64,000 nucleotides of DNA from NCBI GenBank assembly GCA_019449595.1, contig JAGRPL010000001.1, positions 207,386 to 271,385 of the forward strand, in the 5' to 3' direction. Every line of letters begins with the position of its first letter. Within the stretch, counting starts at the first letter, position 1. The translations under genes and the position numbers were made by a program. This DNA is from Rhodoferax sp. GTDB lineage: Bacteria; Pseudomonadota; Gammaproteobacteria; Burkholderiales; Burkholderiaceae_C. Shown piece by piece: positions 8,449 to 14,710 of this stretch. The notes beneath the pieces were generated by a model, which saw only the letters and a program-made list of their open reading frames with translations, was not told where the DNA came from and searched no databases.

Positions 8449-9279
8449 TCAGGCCGCCAGCTTCCTGCCGCCCTGCCCACGCCGGGACACCCAGAACATG
8501 CCGCAGGCAATGGCCACCAGAACGGTCACATAGAACAGCAGCTGCATGCCGGCCGGTTGCGGGTCGTAACCCATCAGTCCGTGCAGCAAGGTGCCCACGG
8601 CCGACGACTGCGACAACACGGCCGACGTGTCCCACAGCGGCGCGCCCAGGCTGGGCAACAGGTCCGCCTGGATCAGGAATCGCGCCGCCTGCGACGCCAT
8701 GCTGGCAGCCAGCAACAGCACGAGAATGCCGGTGATCGAGAAGAACCAGCGCAAGGGAATGCGCAGCAGGCCGGCGTACAGCAACGCCCCCACCAGCACA
8801 CCCGCAGCCAGTCCGCTTGCGCCACCCGCAATGGTGGTGCGCAGACCGCCCTCGCCACTGGTGGCCAGGCTGTAGAGGAACAAGACCGTTTCAGACCCTT
8901 CGCGCAACACCGCCAGTGCCACCACGATGAAAATGACCGACCGCGTCCGCGTTCCCTCGCTGACGGCACGCGCGGCGTTTTGTGCCTGCGCCGCCATTTC
9001 CCTGCCGTGGGCAGACATCCAGATGTTGTGCCAGGCCAGCATGCCCACGGCCAGCGCGAGCACACCGGCCTGAAACAGCTCCTGCCCCATCCCGCTGGCC
9101 AGGTTGGAAATCGCCTCCATGCTGGAGGCCACCAGGGCGGCGCCAACCAATCCGGCTACCACCCCCCCAACGATCCAGCGCGCACGCTGGGGAATGCCCC
9201 GCGTGGCCGCGACCATGATGCTGATGATCAGCGACGCTTCCAGCGATTCACGAAAGACAATGAGGGCAGCAGCAAACAT
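8449..9279 (-). CDS. FTR1-family iron permease
   Basis: A 276-aa inner-membrane protein with seven predicted membrane spans. The two R-E-x-x-E iron-binding motifs of the FTR1/OFeT family are present: FRESLEASL near the N-terminus and VLREGSETV in the fourth span. It takes iron across the inner membrane after periplasmic handling. It lies 20 bp downstream of a periplasmic cupredoxin gene that has a Fur box, so both form one iron-repressed operon. This matches the FtrB-FtrC part of the four-component Ftr systems; genes for the P19 protein (FtrA) and the ferredoxin-like FtrD are not nearby. Confidence 0.92.
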   Translation of the reverse strand: MFAAALIVFRESLEASLIISIMVAATRGIPQRARWIVGGVVAGLVGAALVASSMEAISNLASGMGQELFQAGVLALAVGMLAWHNIWMSAHGREMAAQAQNAARAVSEGTRTRSVIFIVVALAVLREGSETVLFLYSLATSGEGGLRTTIAGGASGLAAGVLVGALLYAGLLRIPLRWFFSITGILVLLLAASMASQAARFLIQADLLPSLGAPLWDTSAVLSQSSAVGTLLHGLMGYDPQPAGMQLLFYVTVLVAIACGMFWVSRRGQGGRKLAA

Positions 9280-9299
9280 GGCGGTTCGGTTTCCGTGGT

Positions 9300-9629
9300 T
9301 TATTCGACGATGATCGTGCCTTGGGCGGCTGCCTCGGTCTCGTGGTATTCCTCGACGAAGGGATAACGGCCGGGTTTCAGGGGGCCCAGTTTGATGGTGG
9401 TGCTCGCGTTCCCCGGGATCACCTTCTCGCGCCCCAGCGGCTTGCTTTCAAACTCGGCTGGTGTGGCGTCCTTGTTGACCACCACCAGCACGACCTTCTT
9501 GCCGGCGGGCAGCTTGATTTCCTTGGGTTCAAACGCGTGGTTCTGGATGGTGAGCGTGAATTCGTCCGGGGCCGCAACCGCATGGCCGACAGCAAAAGAC
9601 AGAAGGGCAATGGACAAAAGGCGTTTCAT
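9300..9629 (-). CDS. Periplasmic cupredoxin-domain protein of iron uptake operon
   Basis: A 109-aa protein with a signal peptide (MKRLLSIALLSFAVGHAVA, cleavage near A-A-PDE) followed by one cupredoxin fold: FTLTIQNHAFEPKEIKLPAGKK begins the barrel, and the VEEYHETEAAAQGTIIVE end replaces the usual C-x-H-x-M copper loop. Cupredoxins in FTR1 operons (FtrB-like) are thought to oxidise or deliver iron to the permease. The ATG is preceded by AGGA. First gene of the operon, 20 bp before the permease gene. Confidence 0.88.
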   Translation of the reverse strand: MKRLLSIALLSFAVGHAVAAPDEFTLTIQNHAFEPKEIKLPAGKKVVLVVVNKDATPAEFESKPLGREKVIPGNASTTIKLGPLKPGRYPFVEEYHETEAAAQGTIIVE

Positions 9630-9655
9630 GGTTCGATCCTGTTGATTAAAAACTC

Positions 9656-9685
9656 AATGATAATGATTCTCATTGAATGGCGCAA
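9656..9685 (-). promoter_or_regulatory. Fur box overlapping the cupredoxin/FTR1 promoter
   Basis: The plus-strand 19-mer AATGATAATGATTCTCATT (9656-9674) matches the Fur consensus closely and lies in a larger palindrome, TCAATGA...TCATTGA (9654-9676). On the minus strand TTGCGC (9685-9680) and TATCAT (9662-9657) are 17 bp apart, so the Fur box covers the spacer and -10. Iron repression is expected. Confidence 0.85.
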
Positions 9686-9791
9686 GTATCCAGGAAAATC
9701 CGTAGTGCCATTAAATTCCAGACCCAATCGGCTGATGTCACACAGGAACCCTCCGCCTTCCCCTACCATCTAGCCCTTACAGGAGACAACC

Positions 9792-10946
9792 ATGCCCGTG
9801 ATCACCAACATCGAAGACCTGCGCGTGCTCGCCCAGAAGCGCGTGCCCCGCATGTTCTACGACTACGCCGACTCCGGCTCGTGGACCGAAAGCACCTACC
9901 GTGCCAACGAAAGCGATTTCCAGAGCATCAAGCTGCGCCAGCGCGTCGCTGTGAACATGGAAAACCGCAGCACCGCCACAACCATGATCGGCCAGAAAGT
10001 GGCCATGCCGGTGGCCATTGCCCCCACGGGGCTGACCGGCATGCAGCACGCCGACGGCGAGATCAAGGCGGCCAATGCGGCCCGCAAATTCGGCATCCCG
10101 TTCACGCTATCCACCATGAGCATCTGCTCCATTGAAGATGTGGCCCAGGAAACCGGTGGCCATCCATTCTGGTTCCAGCTGTACGTGATGAAGGACCGTG
10201 ACTTCATCGAACGCCTGATCGACCGCGCCAAGGCCGCCAACTGCTCCGCACTGGTGCTCACGCTGGACCTGCAGATTCTCGGCCAGCGCCACAAGGACCT
10301 GAAAAACGGCCTCTCGGCCCCGCCCAAACCCACGCTGGCCAACATGGTCAACCTCGCCACCAAGCTGCGCTGGTGCATGGGCATGCTGGGCACCCGGCGA
10401 CGCCAGTTCGGCAACATCGTGGGCCACGTCAAGGGCGTGGACGACATGGGCAACCTGGGCGCCTGGACCGCCCAGCAGTTCGACCCGGCACTGAACTGGG
10501 GCGACGTGGAGTGGATCAAAAAACGCTGGGGCGGCAAGCTCATCCTCAAGGGCATCCAGGACGTGGAAGACGCCAAGCTGGCCGTGGCCAGCGGTGCCGA
10601 TGCGCTTATCGTGTCCAACCACGGCGGACGCCAGCTCGACGGCGCGGAGTCCTCCATCCGCGCCCTGCCCGCCATCGTCGATGCCGTGGGCCAGCAGATC
10701 GAGGTCCACATGGACGGTGGCATCCGCAGCGGCCAGGACGTGCTCAAGGCCCGCGCCCTGGGCGCCCAGGGCACCTACATTGGCCGGGCCTTCCTGTACG
10801 GTCTGGGCGCCATGGGTGAAGAAGGTGTGACCAAGGCACTGGAGATCATCCACCGCGAACTGGACCTGACCATGGCCTTTGCCGGCCACACCCAGATCGA
10901 AACCGTGGACAAGCGCATTCTGCTGCCCGGCACCTACCCCACCTGA
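9792..10946 (+). CDS. lldD: FMN-dependent alpha-hydroxy-acid dehydrogenase (L-lactate dehydrogenase type)
   Basis: A 384-aa FMN barrel enzyme oxidising L-lactate or a related 2-hydroxy acid, coupled to the respiratory chain. Family landmarks: FYDYADSGSWTE at the N-terminus, APTGLTGM, WFQLYVMKDRDF, LTLDLQILGQRHKDLKNG, the catalytic-histidine motif SNHGGRQLDGA, and DGGIRSGQDV plus GRAFLYGLGAMGEEGV at the C-terminal phosphate site. Length matches E. coli LldD. AGGAGA lies 7 bp before the ATG. No lactate permease or regulator is adjacent; it is followed at 12 bp by an anti-sigma-like gene. The exact substrate is not settled by sequence, so the symbol is tentative. Confidence 0.88.
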   Translation: MPVITNIEDLRVLAQKRVPRMFYDYADSGSWTESTYRANESDFQSIKLRQRVAVNMENRSTATTMIGQKVAMPVAIAPTGLTGMQHADGEIKAANAARKFGIPFTLSTMSICSIEDVAQETGGHPFWFQLYVMKDRDFIERLIDRAKAANCSALVLTLDLQILGQRHKDLKNGLSAPPKPTLANMVNLATKLRWCMGMLGTRRRQFGNIVGHVKGVDDMGNLGAWTAQQFDPALNWGDVEWIKKRWGGKLILKGIQDVEDAKLAVASGADALIVSNHGGRQLDGAESSIRALPAIVDAVGQQIEVHMDGGIRSGQDVLKARALGAQGTYIGRAFLYGLGAMGEEGVTKALEIIHRELDLTMAFAGHTQIETVDKRILLPGTYPT

Positions 10947-10958
10947 ACCAATAGCAGC

Positions 10959-11498
10959 ATGTCCCTACCCGAAAACCTTTCTGTCCCCCCCGCTGCCGCA
11001 ACCCCGGTGGCATGCGGTGTGAGCGCCTGGTGGCGCGCCACCGCCATCGGCAGCCTGCTGGCCCTGGCCCTTGGCGTTGCCACCAGCATGAGCATGTTCG
11101 AGCAGTTCAAGGCGCAGATCCAGCACCTGCAAGTCAAGCTCAAAGATACCTCGCAGATCAAATACATTGCCGTGCTCAACGACGACAAGCACGCGCCCGC
11201 CATGCTGGTCACGCTGGACCCGCAGGAAGGCGCCCTGCAGATCCAGCGCCTCAACGCCGTGAGCGAAGGCCGCGAAGACAGCATGCAGCTGTGGGCCCTG
11301 CCGGCCAGCGGCCAGCCACGCTCGCTGGGCGTGCTGGAGAGCAAGGGCAAGACCCTGCGCCTGAGCGCCAATGACGCCACCCTGGCCAACGTGTCCCAGC
11401 TGGCCATCAGCGTGGAGGACAAAGGCGGTGTCCCCGAGAGCCGCGGGCCCCGCCTGCCCTATCTGTTCAAGGGAACGGTGGTGCAAAAAGCACTGTGA
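10959..11498 (+). CDS. Anti-sigma K factor RskA C-terminal-domain protein, orphan
   Basis: A 179-aa protein with one membrane span (about residues 25-45, AIGSLLALALGVATSMSM) and a periplasmic domain. QIKYIAVLNDDKHAPAMLVTLD, MQLWALPASGQPRSLGVLES and AISVEDKGGVPESRGPRLPYLFKGTV match the RskA C-terminal domain of anti-sigma factors. The cytoplasmic zinc-binding anti-sigma domain is missing: only about 24 residues precede the span. No ECF sigma gene is adjacent. It is either a reduced remnant or a domain with another role. Co-directional with lldD and dinB, 12 and 10 bp away. Confidence 0.7.
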   Translation: MSLPENLSVPPAAATPVACGVSAWWRATAIGSLLALALGVATSMSMFEQFKAQIQHLQVKLKDTSQIKYIAVLNDDKHAPAMLVTLDPQEGALQIQRLNAVSEGREDSMQLWALPASGQPRSLGVLESKGKTLRLSANDATLANVSQLAISVEDKGGVPESRGPRLPYLFKGTVVQKAL

Positions 11499-11508
11499 GC
11501 CTGCCGTG

Positions 11509-12771
11509 GTGAACGCCTCTGCGCCGCCGCCGGCCCGCCGCATTGCCCACCTGGACATGGACGCGTTCTACGCGTCGGTGGAGTTGCTGCGCTACCCGCA
11601 GCTCAAGGGGCTGCCCGTGGTCATTGGCGGGGGGCGCCGCCGGCTGGACGACGCCCTCTCGGCAGCCTATGCCGACGTGCCGCTGCACAAGATACCGGTC
11701 GACCGGTTTCCCACCCTGCAGGGGTATGCCGGCCGCGGCGTCATCACCACCGCCACCTATGCCGCGCGCCAGTTCGGCGTGGGCTCGGCCATGGGGCTGA
11801 TGAAAGCCGCCAAGCTGTGCCCGCAAGCCATTCTGCTGCCGGTGGACTTTGACGAATACCGCAAATACTCACGCCTCTTCAAAGGCGTCATCACCGAGAT
11901 CGCGCCGCTCATGGAAGACCGCGGCGTGGACGAGGTCTACATCGACTTCACCGAAGTCCCCGGCGGCCAGCGCGAGGGCGGGCGCGTGCTGGCGCGGCTG
12001 CTGCAGAAAAGCATTTTTGACGCCACCGGCCTGACCTGCTCGGTCGGCGTCGCCCCCAACAAGCTGCTGGCCAAGATGGCCAGCGAGTTCAACAAGCCCA
12101 ATGGCATTGCCGTCGTGCAGCCGGACGACCTGCAAACCCTGATCTGGCCCCTGGCCTGCCGCAAGATCAACGGCATCGGCCCCAAGGCGGACGAAAAACT
12201 CCGAAGCTTTGGGATCGAGACCATCGGCCAGCTCGCAGCCCGCGACCTAGCCTGGCTGATGCAGACCTTCGGCCCCCGTACCGGTGCCTGGCTGCACAAC
12301 GCGGCCCATGGCCGCGATGACCGCCCCGTGGTGTTGGAGAGCGAACCCGTGAGCATGAGCCGCGAAACCACGTTTGACCGCGACCTGCATGCCGTGCGCG
12401 ACCGGGCGGAACTGGGCGCGGTGTTCACCCGCCTGTGCGAACAGGTGGCGGCCGACCTGCAGCGCAAGGGCTACGTAGGCAAGACCATCGGCATCAAGCT
12501 GCGCTACGACGACTTCCAGGCCGTGACGCGCGACCTGACGGTGGACCAGTACACGGCAGACTCCCAAACCATTCGCCGCGTGGCCGGCCAGTGCCTCAAG
12601 CGCGCACCGCTGCAGAAGAAACTGCGCCTGCTGGGTGTGCGGGTGGGCGCCCTGCTGCCTGCAGACGCGGTATTGAATTCCGATAAAGATTGGGGTTCAA
12701 CCCCCGTGAAACCTGCGCAGACAGCTATCCATTCAGGAGCAAACGACCCGCTGACCGGGCAGCTCTTCTAG
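11509..12771 (+). CDS. dinB: DNA polymerase IV (Y family)
   Basis: About 420 aa, translesion polymerase. The palm carboxylates are in HLDMDAFYASVEL and DRGVDEVYIDFTE. CSVGVAPNKLLAKMASEFNKPNG and the HhH region INGIGPKADEKLRSFGIETIGQLA follow, then the little finger (VSMSRETTFDRDL onward). An insertion around residues 35-60 relative to E. coli DinB is usual for this betaproteobacterial form. The start is GTG at 11509 or 11506; nothing upstream in frame resembles the family. A repeat (12713-12740) encodes part of the C-terminal tail just before the terminal LTGQLF, which resembles a beta-clamp-binding peptide. Confidence 0.9.
   Translation: MNASAPPPARRIAHLDMDAFYASVELLRYPQLKGLPVVIGGGRRRLDDALSAAYADVPLHKIPVDRFPTLQGYAGRGVITTATYAARQFGVGSAMGLMKAAKLCPQAILLPVDFDEYRKYSRLFKGVITEIAPLMEDRGVDEVYIDFTEVPGGQREGGRVLARLLQKSIFDATGLTCSVGVAPNKLLAKMASEFNKPNGIAVVQPDDLQTLIWPLACRKINGIGPKADEKLRSFGIETIGQLAARDLAWLMQTFGPRTGAWLHNAAHGRDDRPVVLESEPVSMSRETTFDRDLHAVRDRAELGAVFTRLCEQVAADLQRKGYVGKTIGIKLRYDDFQAVTRDLTVDQYTADSQTIRRVAGQCLKRAPLQKKLRLLGVRVGALLPADAVLNSDKDWGSTPVKPAQTAIHSGANDPLTGQLF
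12713..12740 (-). repeat. Dispersed repeat core, copy c (3' end of dinB)
   Basis: On the minus strand the core reads GCTCCTGAATGGATAGC then TGTCTGCGCAG, with extended similarity (TTTCACGGGGG) to about 12690. It is antisense to dinB yet open in the dinB frame, encoding the tail between the little finger and the last residues. Confidence 0.8.
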
Positions 12772-12789
12772 CCCCTGGCACACCGCGCC

Positions 12790-13299
12790 TCACAGCACCA
12801 CGATGGCATCCTGGTGGTTGGCGATGTGCAGGGTGTGGGCCAGGGCAAAGTCGGCGCGGCTGAGCGCCCCGTAGGCGAAGTGCGGCGCCAGGGGGCCGGT
12901 ATGGCCCTGAAAGCGCTGCACCGCCGTGCGAAGGCGGACCACGCCGGGCTTCCAGTCACTGCCCTGGGGCAAGGCGGGCGCTCCCGGAATGGGCTCCGTC
13001 AAGCCGTGGCGCATGCGCCCGCGCCAGCGAAACACGGCAAAAGCCGCAGCGCCCAGCGTGGACTGGAAAAGTGCGCTTTTGGGTTGGGGAAAACCATCGA
13101 TGCTCATGTCGATGCTCTGGGCCATGTGCTCCAGCACCGCCGGCATCGTCCACTCACTGGTGCTTTGCACCTGTCTGGCGCGCTCCAGACGGTCAAGCCA
13201 TTGCAATACGTCGTCCAGCGACTGCACCTGGTGGGCATCGGCCATAGCGCCTCCTGTCAATAAGCTACCTTGCACAACCAAAAAATCTCGGCGTTTCAT
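12790..13299 (-). CDS. DUF1569 family protein
   Basis: A 169-aa protein starting MKRRDFLVVQGSLLTGG, which resembles a short twin-arginine signal, so export by Tat is possible. The body (VLQWLDRLERA, WTMPAVLEHMAQSIDMSIDGFP, FALAHTLHIANHQDAIVVL) fits the DUF1569 family, which shares the four-helix DinB/YfiT-like fold; its histidines (LEHMAQS, HTLHIANHQ) could bind a metal. Function unknown. It is convergent with the DNA polymerase gene (18-bp gap) and divergent from a small membrane protein gene. Confidence 0.75.
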   Translation of the reverse strand: MKRRDFLVVQGSLLTGGAMADAHQVQSLDDVLQWLDRLERARQVQSTSEWTMPAVLEHMAQSIDMSIDGFPQPKSALFQSTLGAAAFAVFRWRGRMRHGLTEPIPGAPALPQGSDWKPGVVRLRTAVQRFQGHTGPLAPHFAYGALSRADFALAHTLHIANHQDAIVVL

Positions 13300-13413
13300 G
13301 GGACCGATGATAGGAGCCTTCCCATCACCCGGGCCGTGCGGTTTATTTTGCGTTCCAGCTTGAAAATCGCTTACATCTAACTTACAGTTCAACCCCCACG
13401 ATAGGAGGTTGCC

Positions 13414-13701
13414 ATGGTTCCACAGCTCCTGCAGGCGGTTCCCTTGTCCGAGCTTCACCGCATCCGACGATGGCACGTGGCGCATGCGCACGACCACCCG
13501 CTGGAGTACCAGCTGTGGGACGCCGTGCTGACCTCCTGGCTCATGGGGTGGGTGGGCTGGCTGCCCACCTGGGCGCTGGATGCCTGGTGGGCCGCAGTGC
13601 CCTGCGTGCTGGGCATGCTCGCGCCCGGCCTGTACGTGGGCTGGCGGGCTCGCGCCCACGCCCGGCATCGCCTGCGGTGCGACTGGCTGCGGGTGCCCTA
13701 G
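13414..13701 (+). CDS. Small hypothetical membrane protein
   Basis: A 95-aa protein with a strong ribosome site (ATAGGAGG, 13401-13408) before the ATG. The N-terminal half is basic and histidine-rich (LHRIRRWHVAHAHDHPLEYQLWD). It is followed by two tryptophan-rich hydrophobic segments (about residues 40-55 and 58-75) and a basic tail, so the protein is probably an inner-membrane hairpin with both ends in the cytoplasm. I do not recognise a family. No operon partner is evident; the next gene starts 40 bp later. Confidence 0.7.
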   Translation: MVPQLLQAVPLSELHRIRRWHVAHAHDHPLEYQLWDAVLTSWLMGWVGWLPTWALDAWWAAVPCVLGMLAPGLYVGWRARAHARHRLRCDWLRVP

Positions 13702-13741
13702 GTGACTGGCGGGCCCGCCGGCCTGCATTACAGTCGGCCGC

Positions 13742-14599
13742 ATGAACACACCCGCCACACCACTCACCTGCTTTTCCCTCACCACGGAAAACCACGTGGC
13801 CCATCTGGTGCTCAACAAGCCCGAGGCCATGAACACCATGCACCCGACCTTCTGGCGCGAGCTGGACGCGGTGCTGACGCAACTGCACCTGGAAGGCGCG
13901 GCCCGCGCGCTGGTCATCAGCAGCACCGGCAAGCACTTCAGCGCCGGCATGGCGCTGGACACCTTTGCCGGCGCCATCCAGATGGACGACCAGAGCCCCG
14001 AAGGCCGGGCGGCCGTGTTTGACCTGCTGACCGACATGCAGGCAACCTTCACCAAGCTGGAGACCTTGCGCATCCCAGTCATTGTGGCCATCCAGGGGGG
14101 CTGCATCGGCGGCGCGGTGGACATGGTCAGCGCCTGCTGCATCCGCTACGCCACGGAGCAGACCTTCTTCTGCATCCAGGAAATCAACATCGGCATGGTG
14201 GCCGACGTGGGAACGCTGCAACGCCTGCCCAAGCTCATCCCCTTGGCGGTGGTGAAGGAGCTGGCCTACACCGGCCGACGCATGCCCGCCAGCCAGGCCC
14301 TGCAGTACGGGCTGGTCAACGCCGTGTTCGACACCGAGGACGCCATGCTGCAGGCCGCTCTGCAGTGCGCACGGGAGATCGCCTCCAAACCCCCGGTGGC
14401 CATCTGGGGCACCAAGCAGGCCCTGCATTACGCCCGCGACCATGCCGTGGACGATGCGCTCAAGCAGATGGGCTGGCTACAGGGCGCCATCTGGAGCAAC
14501 CGCCACGTCATGGAAGCCGTCATGGCCATGAAGTCCAAGCGCCCCGGCGATTTTCCGGCGCTGACGCCCCTGCAGCCGTTCAAGGACATCGGCGCCTGA
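13742..14599 (+). CDS. Crotonase-family delta(3,5)-delta(2,4)-dienoyl-CoA isomerase-like protein
   Basis: A 285-aa enoyl-CoA hydratase/isomerase fold protein. The oxyanion-hole segments GKHFSAGMALD and GGCIGGAVDMVSACCIRYA are present. The acidic residues that define the dienoyl-CoA isomerase subgroup are all found: Asp in GGAVDMVS, Glu in IQEINIG, and Asp in MVADVGTLQRLPK, the last phrase being nearly diagnostic for ECH1-type enzymes. It would shift double bonds of 3,5-dienoyl-CoA during oxidation of odd-position unsaturated fatty acids. It is a lone gene, not in a fad operon. Subgroup assignment is good; substrate range is inferred. Confidence 0.87.
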   Translation: MNTPATPLTCFSLTTENHVAHLVLNKPEAMNTMHPTFWRELDAVLTQLHLEGAARALVISSTGKHFSAGMALDTFAGAIQMDDQSPEGRAAVFDLLTDMQATFTKLETLRIPVIVAIQGGCIGGAVDMVSACCIRYATEQTFFCIQEINIGMVADVGTLQRLPKLIPLAVVKELAYTGRRMPASQALQYGLVNAVFDTEDAMLQAALQCAREIASKPPVAIWGTKQALHYARDHAVDDALKQMGWLQGAIWSNRHVMEAVMAMKSKRPGDFPALTPLQPFKDIGA

Positions 14600-14630
14600 A
14601 GCCCGGGCGACAACGCCCGCTGCAACGCCT

Positions 14631-14650
14631 TATCCCCCGTTCGGGGGATA
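14631..14650. repeat. Perfect 9-bp stem-loop upstream of the GGDEF/EAL gene
   Basis: TATCCCCCG-TT-CGGGGGATA is a perfect inverted repeat with a 2-base loop, 61 bp before the ATG at 14711. An A-run rather than a T-run follows, so it is not a standard terminator on either strand. It may be an mRNA leader structure or a protein-binding site. Confidence 0.6.
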
Positions 14651-14710
14651 GAAAAAAAAGGGGATTCGTGGTGTGATGCAGGCGTCACCGATCCGCACGA
14701 ACCCCACCCC

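Noticed and set aside
11498..11509. SOS (LexA) box directly before dinB
   Set aside because: The gap is 10 bp and holds no CTGT-N8-ACAG pattern; any SOS control would have to act upstream of lldD or inside the preceding gene.
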